From NCBI RefSeq assembly GCF_003576645.1, contig NC_044925.1, positions 14,574,794 through 14,638,793 on the forward strand: DNA of 64,000 bases. Direction: 5' to 3'. Numbering within the stretch: the stretch's first letter is position 1; each line of letters starts with the position of its first letter. Position numbers and translations under genes: made by a program. The notes beneath the pieces were generated by a model. That model worked only from the letters and a program-made list of their open reading frames with translations, searched no databases and was not told the DNA's origin. Below, in pieces: positions 10,635-20,744 of this stretch. Origin of the DNA: Ipomoea triloba (Eukaryota > Streptophyta > Magnoliopsida > Solanales > Convolvulaceae).

Positions 10635-10654
10635 AAGTTTCGGGGACGAAACTT
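10635..10654 (+). other. Pre-PPT hairpin, element A
   Basis: AAGTTTCG-GGGA-CGAAACTT: a perfect eight-base-pair stem with loop GGGA, a few bases before the polypurine tract. It is also present in element B at 33854. Confidence 0.85.
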
Positions 10655-10659
10655 TTCTT

Positions 10660-10672
10660 AAGGAGGGTAGAC
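10660..10672 (+). other. Polypurine tract of element A
   Basis: The purine-rich AAGGAGGGTAGAC ends against the 3' LTR (TGTAAC at 10673). It would prime plus-strand DNA synthesis. Confidence 0.8.
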
Positions 10673-13600
10673 TGTAACCCCTCACCTATTCGAGTAAAAT
10701 TAAGGTTCGAAAAACATTTCTTTAGGCTATAACATTCATGAGATGATCTCCTGATGCCTCAAAAGAATTATTATAAGTAAGGACAGTTAGTAATAAGCTG
10801 CGATCGTACGTCCCGGTCACGAACCGTAAAACTTTTAGGAACTAGTATTCGGACCCGTTTGTCCTAGGAAATGGATTTTTAGACACCATACTATTATTCT
10901 GGAATTTCCTATTTAATTAGATTAGCCCATAGCAGCCAAAATTTATTTGCGATCGTACCTCGCGAAATTTCGCGGTGTACCGAACCTAGCCCAATTTTGA
11001 GTTCTAGACTGGAATAAATTTTTGGGTTCGAGAATTATTTGAATTGAATTAGTTTCTACCAAGAATTCATCTGATTTAATCCCAAGCAGTCTAAGTTAAG
11101 ATATTTTGGATTATTTTATTCCAAATTAGGTGAGATCTTATCCTAAAAGGAGTGGACTAGTCAACCATTGACCAAGACCATAAAAACCCAATTTTCCTTC
11201 TTCTTTCCCCCTAGTGTGGCCGAAATACTCAAAGAGAGAGAGAGAGTGAAATTGTCATCATCTTCTTCAAAGCTCCAACTTCCATAGCCAAGATCTCCAC
11301 ACAAACCTCCAAGATATTCGGTAAAACTCCAATTTTATTCGGTAAATAGCTTTATTTTGCATCCTAGAACATGAATCTAAGTTAAAATTTCTTAAAATCA
11401 TGTGTTATGTGGTTGATGGAATTCTAGGGTTTTAGGGTGAATTGGGGGAAAACATCTACAAGGATCTCCTACAAGGTTTGGAACCCATTTGAGGTAAGGA
11501 ATCCCTTTATTTGGTTGAGGTTGTTTGAAACTAGGTAATTGATGATTTGGTTGAAATTATTTTGAGTGCTAGATGGAACTTTTGTGTACATTATGCATGT
11601 GTAAATATATATAATGATATTATTCATGATATATGTCTGTACAAAATATTGTGGGTATGAGGTGGTTGTCAATGTGCTCAAAATATCCAATTTAAGTATA
11701 CTAAGTGTATTATAAAATATATGTAGTATATATACATGTAAGGTAGTATAAAAAAATATGGATGTATATATTTGTGTTTCATGTTATATATATATAATTA
11801 TATATAAAAAGTGTATGGGTATGTACATATACTTAATTTCGTGAAGAGTGTGTGTGTGTAGCTAATGGTGTGAGTATATATATATATGTTTCACGTGAGG
11901 TGTGTGTGTATAGCCTACTGTATAAGAATATATATATATACATATTAAAGTGGGTGTGTGAGTATAGTATATATATATATGTGCTTAATATAAGTATTAG
12001 TTATATATACATATATAAAGTATGTATATACGCGTAGAATAATATGCGTATATATATATATTTATATACAAATTATACGTATGAGTTATGTATATACATA
12101 AGGGCCGTATATTTATGAGTACATATATGAGTATGTGTGTATTAATAAAATGTCACATTTTGTGTATAGTCTATGGTATGTGTAACCCATAATTACAAAT
12201 GTGGGTAGTAAGAAGAACAACACTATGTAGTTGGGTAGTACGTGTTCGTAAAGAATAAATGTTGTGGTGTGTTGCGCATATGTTGATATTGGAAAATGTA
12301 CATGTCATATGCATTGAGATGTATGTGTTAAATGTAAGACTTATGTGATAAAAGTGGAGTTGAAAGTGTAGAGTAGTTACACTTGAATTACCTTAGTGAC
12401 ATGATGTTAGTGGATCATTCAAATGTTTTGAAAAGAAAAGGAGAATTTTTGAAATGGGTTGAAAGGGGAATTAACTTTCGAGTATGGGCATTGACCCAAG
12501 TATGTCCAAACTAATTTTTTTTTTCAAAGCAAGAAAGGGAAAGGAATAGAAAATGTTTTCAAACCTTAGTTCTAGTAAAGTGGTGAAGGATCTTGTTAAC
12601 CACGGAATAAAGATGAGCTTAAAGTGCCTATTCCGCATGGTAATTATGTGTATGATCAGTCATACTGTGGGCGAAGTCTATTCGCGAGTACTATATCACC
12701 CGGAAGGAAAAGGTACTCCTACGGGGGTGTGCACACTTAAGTATAGTCACTCTATGTTCGGGTAGGTGTCGTTCTTATGAACCTAGTGAGGCTACCTAGG
12801 AATCATTCCAACGCTCCTATAAGTCCAGGGGATCAGTATTAGACCGGGCGATGACCACTGAACCCGAGTTCAACGATCCAAGTGGTCAAAAGTGGAGAAA
12901 GACTCCAAAGGCCTCACACTTTCTATCTAGGACTAAGTGGAATTTTGAAATATGAATGTAGTTACTCCGTAACTACGGGAAAGAAAGCTGTGACAAGTGT
13001 TTATTTACCCAAAGGTTGTGGGTGATCTCTCTCCTTGAAAAGTGAAAAGTGGTGAGAATTTCATTATGAGAGAAAGGTTTCTACTAAAGTGATTGCAAAC
13101 AAGATGTGTGAATTATATTTTATACTACTTGCTGGTATGCTTACTTGTTAGCAATATATTGTTGAGTATGTCAATGAATATCAAATGACCTTGTCAAGAG
13201 GGGAAATGCTATAAGACATTATTGAATTCTACTTATACTGTATGCAAGTTGTTAATTATAACTGTTGCAGGTAGAATCTTGCAGATGAGTAAGGTATAGG
13301 GTTTTCTATGTAATCTTTTTTTTTCAAAACCTTTACTTAGTTTTAAATAACCCTTGGATATCCTTACTTAGCCGTCGTGCTAACGACACTTCACTGTGTT
13401 CTTATCAGATGCAGTCTAGTGTCAGTTCTTGCAGTCCGGTGAGCTCCGAAAGCTCACCGGAGTACGTTTGTCAGGGTATGGACTATGATGATTATATACA
13501 GATGATGGAGGGAGAAGACCCGTACGCACCCGGTTATGCTCCCGAGGCTCCCACGAACCCAGATACTCCTATGGCTCCGTCGGCCCCTTTTGTCTCTTGC

Positions 13601-14142
13601 CCGGTTATGGACGAGATCCAGGCTGCTTACGGCTTTTACCCCATAGAGCCGTTAGATGGTAGCGATCCCCTAGAGTTCATTGTGCACTACCCCTACCCTT
13701 GGGACCCTAGCCCTCGGGATGTTTGGGAGGAGTGGTCGATGGTCATAACCAGTTCTCGGTTTTTGGACCATATTACTTGGTATGAGGGGGAGTGGCACCT
13801 GGTCTGGGGAGAGTTCACTGGCCCTGTGTACCGCATGCTTGACTAGACGTCGGATCCTTGGGAGTCCTTGGCCCAGTTGCGCATAGGTTGAACTTTGTTG
13901 GTATTTTGGCCCGAGGGGCAGTCTTATGTATGTATTTTTGCAAAACTATATACTTGCTTAATGAAGCTTCACCAGTTAATATGTATGAAAGTGTTTAATA
14001 TCTGTTGAGTGATTGTTGTGATGAGGATAGTTCCTTTAGCCTGTGCACCTAGAGTGAGGTTTATCGCGGAATGATAGAACTCTCTCTCTAGGTGTGGCGG
14101 TAACGCCTCGGATGTACGGGAAGGTTGGTCCGGGGTGTTACA
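10673..14142 (+). repeat. 3' LTR of element A
   Basis: 3470 bp, nearly identical to 3041-6689. It has one minisatellite unit instead of four and lacks ~54 bp after the ORF stop. It retains the donor-like site at 11494, the palindrome near 13368, the acceptor at 13408 and the intact ORF, and ends GTTACA followed by TSD TTGCC. Confidence 0.92.
13409..13846 (+). CDS. LTR-encoded acidic/proline-rich ORF, copy 2 (145 aa)
   Basis: The 3' LTR copy of the ORF at 5906-6343, same length and intact. It differs by about two residues (Ala for Val in the IQAxYGFYP block, Ser for Thr before SRFLDH). It is preceded by CTTATCAG and the TTAGC/GCTAA palindrome. Being in the 3' LTR, it could be read from the LTR's own promoter outward as well as lying at the end of a genomic transcript. 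Function unknown. Confidence 0.65.
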   Translation: MQSSVSSCSPVSSESSPEYVCQGMDYDDYIQMMEGEDPYAPGYAPEAPTNPDTPMAPSAPFVSCPVMDEIQAAYGFYPIEPLDGSDPLEFIVHYPYPWDPSPRDVWEEWSMVITSSRFLDHITWYEGEWHLVWGEFTGPVYRMLD

Positions 14143-14806
14143 TTGCCTCACTAGGAACACCATTCATTTTGATGGTCTGGCAGATACGGTCAAAATGAAC
14201 TATGTGGGTTTTCGGGTCCTCAACCCGAGATTCTCCAAACTGATTATTCTGGACCATCTGTATGAGCTGAGTCTTCAACTCAAAGTTGTTTGCCTCAATC
14301 CCTGGATACACAATGCAATCCTCTTTAGTAAACTCAGGGGCTAAATGTGCAGCCATTGGCTCTGCCTGTGGAAATTCTTGGGCAAATTGCTGAAAGAGGT
14401 TGGGATTCATCTGATGGAGAAGATTTTGCATCCCAACCCCATAGCCTGGTTGCTGGTACACAGGCTGTTGCTGCATGAATTGAGCACCCAATCCTCCCCC
14501 AACATTGATATTTGGGTTTGGATCAGCCCTGAAGTTCTGTGCCTGATTCTAAACATTTGGAATTTGGGGATCAACACGAGCTCCAGAGTTGTCCCCAACT
14601 GTCTCTCTCTGCCCCGGGTGCTGTGTTTTGACACCAGTATGGGCTTGTTGCCCGGTATTGCTACTAGCTCCAGTCTCCATGTCAACTTCGAAGTCCTGAA
14701 ACTCTCGAAGCCAAACAAGTAACACCTCCTTCTCCCTCCTTAACTTCCGCTCAAGATTTAGATCGTAGGGACGAAGATTCGTGCTCCCTTTCGATCTAGT
14801 GTGCAT
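14143..14806 (-). pseudogene. gag: Athila gag, N-terminal part
   Basis: The minus-strand frame starts MHTRSKG at 14806, a typical Athila-type gag opening near the PBS. It continues through a Gln/Pro-rich section and a conserved NNFELK...MVQNNQFG...EDPKTHI...ICQTIKMNGV block, where element A interrupts it at 14142. An in-frame TAG at 14549-14551 (probably CAG to TAG) splits the frame. The coding sequence resumes at 3035 on the far side of element A. It is the capsid precursor of an old Athila element. Confidence 0.85.
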
Positions 14807-14961
14807 AAAAGGTGGGTAACCTGCTGTCTAACACAACCACAAACACTCTTGGAAGGAACTAGTTATGGGTTAGTGCAAAATAAAATAAAACTTGATCTCC
14901 CTAAATTCACTAACTCTAATACTAGTAAGAAATTAATCACACAATCAAAACCAAATAAACC

Positions 14962-14981
14962 AATCCCCGGCAACGGCGCCA
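14962..14981 (-). other. PBS of Athila (tRNA-Asp)
   Basis: The minus strand reads TGGCGCCGTTGCCGGGGATT, the complement of a plant tRNA-Asp 3' end and the usual Athila/Tat primer site. It lies four bases inside the LTR boundary. Positions 14807-14961 are the untranslated leader. Confidence 0.9.
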
Positions 14982-14985
14982 AAAT

Positions 14986-16137
14986 TGTGATGTGCACAAA
15001 TGATGAGTGTAAAAAGGGTGTAATGTCGTTCCGCTGAGGATTGGTGTTATGGCACGAAACTGTGTGAATTACCAGGCACTAGAGTATATGAATTTATAGA
15101 ATCCAAGTAACAAAGACTGAATGATGTGGAATAAAAGAAAGCAATTGACTAAGCTGAAAACTATATGATAAAGGTATGGGCCAGATTAGGGGGATTGTAA
15201 TCTTTGATGTTCCAACCAACTCAGGATTAGGGAAAGAATAATTAACCAAGGGATTTATGGGCATTGCACTGAAGAATTCAAGTCAACTACTTTCGTAATC
15301 AATAACAAGAATTAGGCTACAATTGCCCCACTGTCGTGATGCATCAATTATAACCTTAAACACCTAAGCATTGTAAGCCCCCAAAATTACCTCTACTTTC
15401 ATAGTAGGAAAATTAGATTGAAATTGGTAAGGCTCGAGGTGTCCATCCAACTTTCATTGTAATGAATCCCTCTCCTAGACTAGCAATTAATCGTGGCCAT
15501 CAATCAATAACAAGTAGAAAGAAATCCCCAAATCAACGTAAACCCTATGTAAAATATTCAATCCCTTTATGCAATTAATTACCAATTGAACATCAAGATT
15601 AACAATGGATCCCTAATCCAAACCCATAAATGAACTACTCCCGCATGATGGGAGTAAACAAAACAAAGCAATAATTAATAACCATAAACATTGCAAGAAA
15701 TAAAACGGAAGAGAAACTTAACTGATAAAGAACAAATCCAATCTTCAATCTTTGATCCCAATCTTGAAATTAAATAATCTAATGTGAAACTAATCTAAAC
15801 TATGCTAGGGAAATATAAACTAAAAGCTAGGGTTTAGAACTCTGTAAGGGAACCTCCTCAATTGTAGAAAATAGGTCAAATATATAGGATGTAGATGGGC
15901 CTTGGCCTATAAAGCAACTTCCAATTCTTTTCCAACTTGTATTCTTCCTTGTAATTCCCTTTTCTTCCATAACTTGTCCAAAATGTTCCAATATTCTTCC
16001 TTTGTTGTTCCTTGTAGATAATTCAATACTTGGACAATATAACACACAAACAATTCCCAATTTCACTAGGATACAGAAAATAACCTTCAAAACAACTAGA
16101 ATAAGGGGTGAATAATTGTACAAAATAGCAGATATCA
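14986..16137 (-). repeat. 5' LTR of Athila element
   Basis: On the minus strand it starts TGATATCTGC at 16137 and ends ...GCACATCACA at 14986, next to the PBS. The TG...CA ends and a length of about 1.15 kb are normal for the group. The matching 3' LTR lies left of the window. Short open frames inside are not genes. Confidence 0.8.
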
Positions 16138-16139
16138 AC

Positions 16140-16600
16140 TACGTAATGGAAGACTCATATACCCACTAGAAGGTGGAAGACATATACCCATTAGCCAGTG
16201 GAAGACTCGTATACCCACCATTGTGTGGAAGAAACGCATACTCACTAGGCAGTAGAAGACTCCTATACCCACCGAAAAGTGGAAAACATATACCCATTAG
16301 CCAGTGGAAGACTCGTATACCCACCACAGCGTTGAAGAAACGAATACACACTAGGCAGTGGAAAACTCATATACCCACCTTGAAGGTGGAAAACAAATAC
16401 CCTTTAGCCAATGGAAGACTCGTATACCCACCACAGTGTGGAAGAAACGCATACTCACTAGGTAGTGGAAGACTCATATATCAACCGGACCCACCACAAG
16501 GTAGAAGACATATACACATTAGCTAATGGAAGACTCATATACTTACCACATTGTGGAAGAAACGCATACTCACTAGGCAGTGGAAGACTCGTATTCCCAC
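16140..16600. repeat. Degenerate ~50-bp tandem repeats
   Basis: About nine copies of a unit starting near GGAAGACTCGTATACCCACC, alternating with CACTAGGCAGTGGAAG half-units, giving a higher-order period near 105 bp. The repeat-derived open frames on both strands are not supported as proteins. The Athila LTR abuts the array. Confidence 0.8.
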
Positions 16601-17124
16601 CGCTCAAAACTAAGGACTCGAGACGTTCTTATAAAATAAAATAAAATAAAATAAAAATAGATGGTTGTCTTAGTCGGCCTCAACCGACTGGGGACAGATG
16701 GCCAAGCTTTGACCGACAACTAGGCGGTTGGATAGGACCTTTGGCCGACTACCCCAGAGGTAAACTCAATGGCAAATGAGCGTATGAAGATGAAAAAAAC
16801 ACTCTCAGTATACTTTCCAGAGACTTTGCATCCACGAAATCTCAAGAAAGTGGGGGACTGGGTGATGGACAACATATTCCCATCGCAAGGTAGAAATAAA
16901 AGTGGGAGGATATAAAAAATAATAAAAATAATAATGATAATAATAATAATAAGTAAATAGAAAATTATATATATTTTTAAAAAAAGGAGCAAAAGGAAAA
17001 AGACAAAAAAATAAAATAAAATAAAATGAAAATGACTCGACCAAAGCCGACTGGGCAGTTGACTGGTGTAGTCAGCCAAGGCCAACTGGTTCAGTCGGCC
17101 ATTTGGCCGATTGTAGCAGTCCGC
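16601..17124. other. Unclassified, AT-rich with AGTCGG/CCGACT motifs
   Basis: No gene seen. It contains an AAAAT microsatellite, an A/T-rich block (16915-17030) and several AGTCGGCC-like words, including the hairpin AGTCGG-CCTCAA-CCGACT near 16672. It may be the remains of another element. Confidence 0.5.
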
Positions 17125-17995
17125 TGATGTTGTGTGTATGGTGGTGAGGGTGAAGGTGGTGAAACGAAGAGTCAAGACTCCCCGAGTGTCGTGTCTCTCA
17201 AGGATGGCGAATGGGAACCGAATACGTGTTGGCATTTAGGAAGTTGAAAGGTAAGAGTTACAAGAATCGTGGGAAGAGGTTGTGTTCATGGTTGGTTTGA
17301 AGGTAAAAAGGGATATAAAATAAAAAATGTAAAAGGAAGGGGTGCATGCCAAAGTTAAGCCAAAGGATTGATTATCGTAGGTAGCTTGGAATTGGGTTTC
17401 AGGATTGATCTAGGGAGTCACGGTCTTTGTATTGAGTGGAGTCACACTCAAACTCTCAATCCTCATTCGGTTGAGGCATTTTATCAAACACCTTGCCTAC
17501 CACTCCTTTCGGATCTCATCCTTTCGGATTAAGAGCGGAGATATAGATGAGTTGGGCTCGTGAGAGGCCGCTATCACGCACTCTCTCACTTCCACTCGGT
17601 TTACTACCTATACCGGCCGGAAATAGAAGCAAAGATTGAACAACATCATCCATACATTCATCAATCATACTCCCACAATACCAAGATCATAATATCAAAT
17701 TATAAGAATAAATCCATAGATCAACAAGGGCACACACACCCAACTACTCTACTCTACCATAATAAACATAAATAGAAGCAATAAAAACAATGCAAGAATA
17801 TAAAAGAATAAACTTTATATTAATAGGAGAGAAATTATACCTAAAGAGTTCTTGGATCTACATCTTCATCTTCAAATCCTAAATCTATTCTAAGGAGGAA
17901 TGTTTTCTTCCCCAAAGGGGAAGAATTTGGAAAGGGAAATCAGATCTAAAGCTATTGGGGGCTGCTGAAAACTGATCTAAAAGACCTATAAAGGG

Positions 17996-18006
17996 CATAT
18001 ATATAG
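17996..18006 (-). promoter_or_regulatory. TATA box, LTR E
   Basis: CTATATATATG on the minus strand, 43 bp downstream of the CACACGCGTGTG cassette. Confidence 0.65.
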
Positions 18007-18048
18007 CCCCCAAAATTTTGCCCTAATAATTTCCACGCTGTGTCGCGT

Positions 18049-18132
18049 CCACGCGGCTCACACGCGTGTGAGCGTGTGTGGGAGCGAACCAGTAAGCAAC
18101 CACGCCGCTCACACGCGTGTGAGTGTGCGTGG
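18049..18132 (-). promoter_or_regulatory. Double CACACGCGTGTG cassette, LTR E
   Basis: Two perfect 12-bp palindromes (18059-18070 and 18110-18121), each enclosed by CCACGC...GCGTGG-like arms, upstream of the TATA box. The palindrome contains CGCGT (CAMTA core) and CGTGTG (BZR1/BRRE core). Binding is inferred only. Confidence 0.6.
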
Positions 18133-18437
18133 TAAAGTTTGCTTGTCCTATCTTCTTCTATGTTGTAGCTCTCGTCGATACGGTTTCATAGCCACCTGCC
18201 TCGCCTCATTCGGACATTCCTAGCTCCGGTTACGTCCGTTTTACTGAAGTGTCGCCGGAATGCCCTGCGAAGTGCAAGAATTGTGCAAATTATATAAAAA
18301 CACACAAGATTAGTCCCTAGACCTATATGCAATGAAATTACCCTATCTTTGCATGTTTCTAGGCCTAATGGACATCTATTATAGCATATTTTACACCTAA
18401 ATGACCCTTAAAATATGGCTACTTTTGGCACTTATCA

Positions 18438-18474
18438 AATTTTCCACACTTTAACTTTGCTTGTCCTCAAGCAA
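18438..18474 (-). other. PPT and pre-PPT hairpin, element E
   Basis: On the minus strand: hairpin TTGCTTG-AGGA-CAAGCAA (18457-18474), then TTAAAGTGTGGAAAATT against the LTR start. The seven-base-pair stem is perfect. Confidence 0.8.
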
Positions 18475-18924
18475 TTCACAATTAAACGCTAATCATTTAA
18501 GTGCCAAAGGTAGCTGTGTTCTCAATCAATTAATCGGTCTATCAACTCTAGGGTATAACAACGGAGTGGGTGAAATTCCGCACATTATCTACACAGAATG
18601 GTAACCACATGCCATACACTCTAAGAATATACAAACGAAGCAAAACCCCTATGGTCTCATTTGGACAATGCAACGCACACACCCTTCATTCAACCAAGCA
18701 TGCAATCTAAATTAGATTCACCTCAAATTTCACAAAGGCCTTCAAGCCGAGCCCCTTAGTGCGAACGATGTGCACACCTCAACCAATACTTTTCAACTAG
18801 ACGCCAAAGCCCAACGCGTAAAATAAGTGAGGGTAGGGACATGGACCGCTCATCGCCATGGCTTGGGCGATCACTCTATTTTCTCACTTCCTAGGATAAC
18901 GTCATCGGGTGACTCGACGTCACA

Positions 18925-19195
18925 TGGAGCTCCATGCTTTTTCGAAGACAGTGCAATGGGTTCACATGGAGCTCCATGCTTTTTCGAAGACAGTGCAATG
19001 GGTGCACATGGAGCTCCATGCTTTTTCGAAGACAGTGCAATGGGTGCCCGAATCCTTCCATGCTTTTTCGAAGACAGTGCAATGGGTGCCCGAATCCTAG
19101 CATGCTTTTTCGAAGACAGTGCAATGGGTGCCCGAATCCTAGCGAGCTTTTTCGAAGACAGTGCAATGGGTGCCCGAATCCTAGCGAAGCGGCTC
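18925..19195. repeat. ~42-bp tandem repeat, six copies
   Basis: Units contain ATGCTTTTTCGAAGACAGTG (20 bases). The first copies carry GGAGCTCC and the last carry GCCCGAATCC. Element F has a single copy near 36145, so the array expanded in E. Frames open on several phases here come from the repeat length being a multiple of three. Confidence 0.9.
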
Positions 19196-19204
19196 ACCTC
19201 CGCT

Positions 19205-19350
19205 CTATTTTCTCATCTCCTAGGAGCATTTTATGTGGACAATCGACTCCAGGTATAGCTTTTGGGAGCATTTTATGTGGACAATCGACTCCAGGTATAG
19301 CTTTTGCGAGCATTTTATGTGGACAATCGACTCCAGGTATAGCTTTTGCT
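19205..19350. repeat. ~41-bp tandem repeat, three copies
   Basis: Three near-identical units beginning GAGCATTTTATGTGGACAAT, directly after the previous array. Element F has only a distant single counterpart near 36230. Confidence 0.85.
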
Positions 19351-19856
19351 TTTTATGAAGACTATGGTTGAACACAACCTAGCGAGATGGCTTTCCTCAA
19401 TTTTATCTCTAGGATTGGCCTTTTGCCTTTTCTATTGTTTCTCCATACAACCCCTCATGCCTTTTTCTTAGGATTAAGGGATTTTTCACTCTAAGCTCAC
19501 TATTAGGCTCACCTTTTGCCCCATGCCCTACCAAAATTAGTTCAATTCCGGGCTTCGTTTTCACTTATCTTTCTAAAATTAAGGGGTGCACACTCACACT
19601 TCGAGAGATCATTGACTAAGGTCTAAGAAAAATAAGAGCTGAATATCATGCAAGCATTCAAGAATTTAAAGCTCATTTCGTCAAAGAAGGGGTACTTCCC
19701 ATGGATATTCAAAGAGAAAATTTTATTTTTGGCATATGATTAACATTCTCCCTAGATAATGTGAACAATGACACACTCTCCAAAGATAAAACACACCCAT
19801 AAGACAAGACCAATAAATCAATTAAGCAAACAAGACATTATAAGCACAAGGTGCAT

Positions 19857-20160
19857 CCTTTCCACACTTTAAAACAAACATCGTCCTCGATGTTTCCTTG
19901 AGGATCAAGTGGAACAAAGGAGCACAGCCATTCAAAATCAATCAAACCCTTTCCACACTTTAGAAGTGTTTTCGGGGGTGTGGGGTATCAACAATATAGC
20001 ATTATGTGTGTGCAAAATAGCATGTGTTTATCAAGTATGCAAGGAACACGTATAACAATTCAATTTCCACACTTTATAATTGAAAAACGGGGCATAAAAA
20101 GTAGAAGGGATAAGAGGTTTACAACCAAGTAAGCATCTCTTCATTTCCACACTTTAAGCT
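19857..20160 (-). repeat. Ladder of PPT-like motifs in element E
   Basis: The PPT core TAAAGTGTGGAAA recurs on the minus strand at about 19861, 19950, 20067 and 20145, besides the true PPT at 18440. The copy at 19861 is preceded by its own hairpin, AAACATCG-AGGA-CGATGTTT (19876-19895). Confidence 0.75.
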
Positions 20161-20404
20161 TCTAACATCTCTTTTGCCTTCGTTCTCCAAGCTACATGAA
20201 ACAATGTTAGTGCAAGAAGACAACCAATTGACGTGCAATGGCCTGGCGGAAGTTCTTTTATTTATAATGAAAACATTAAAGCATAAATGCTAAAACTAGG
20301 TAATTAAATCAAGATAGAAGATGATTCTTTGCACGGCCAGACCTTGGAGACTATAAAAATTGGATGAAAAGAAAATAATGCACGAAAATCTGTCCAGGAC
20401 CTGT

Positions 20405-20489
20405 CCACGCGACTCACACGCGTGGTAGTCCTCGTGGGTCAGCACTGGAAAGATTCCACGCCTGTCACCACGCGTGTGAGCAGGCGTGG
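20405..20489 (-). promoter_or_regulatory. Second palindrome cassette, internal to element E
   Basis: A decayed double cassette (CACACGCGTGG and CACCACGCGTGTG) with the same CCACGC/GCGTGG arms as in the LTR, located downstream of the ORF. No TATA box was seen beside it. Confidence 0.5.
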
Positions 20490-20685
20490 CTAGCAGTGCT
20501 GATCACTTTCTTCATCTCCTGACTTTTGCCTTCCATGTTTGATCCGGTTTAGCTCATTTGTCATGGCTTAGCACCAAAATCACCTGCAATGTTAGCTCAA
20601 GCAAGGCTATTCTAAAAAGAAAATTGCTAATAACGAAGGAAAAGAAAAAGTAAACAAGAAATGAAGTTCTAATCTAAGGATAACG

Positions 20686-20735
20686 TTGGGATTGCCTCCC
20701 AAGTGCGCCATGGTTTAACGTCTCCTGGCCAGACG
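20686..20735 (-). other. Conserved post-ORF block with TTGGGA hairpin
   Basis: The minus strand carries GACGTTAAACCATGG followed by TTGGGA-GGCAA-TCCCAA, a perfect six-base-pair hairpin. It is conserved at 45566-45602 (loop GGCAG) and, weaker, near 37250-37290 in element F. It is non-coding by position. Confidence 0.65.
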
Positions 20736-20744
20736 TGGTGTGCT

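Larger units (their letters stand above)
3041..14142 (+). mobile_element. Element A: Tekay/Del-like chromovirus, nested in Athila
   Basis: A Ty3/gypsy element with both LTRs (TGTAAC...GTTACA), an initiator-Met type PBS, a single gag-pol frame ending in a chromodomain-like segment, a polypurine tract and a 5-bp TSD. The LTRs are 3649 and 3470 bp and differ by scattered substitutions plus two indels (a minisatellite copy-number change and a ~54 bp deletion near 13870), so the insertion is fairly recent. The coding region is interrupted by an assembly N at 9330, where about 1.2 kb of pol is absent. Confidence 0.93.
17125..18437 (-). repeat. 3' LTR of element E
   Basis: On the minus strand it starts TGATAAGTGCC at 18437 and ends ...CACAACATCA at 17125. 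It matches 22656-23127 plus 25538-25594 (the 5' LTR). It contains the double palindrome cassette (18049-18132) and a TATA box (17996-18006). Confidence 0.85.

Noticed and set aside
16720..17235. 171-codon minus-strand frame
   Set aside because: It crosses AT microsatellites and an LTR boundary, with low-complexity Ile/Tyr/Phe content.
18925..19195. CRISPR-like array of regular units
   Set aside because: Units are contiguous tandem copies without unique spacers, in a plant retrotransposon.
18827..19258. 143-codon frame with repeated CFFEDSAMGA
   Set aside because: A translation of the tandem repeat; the single-copy relative in element F has no matching frame.
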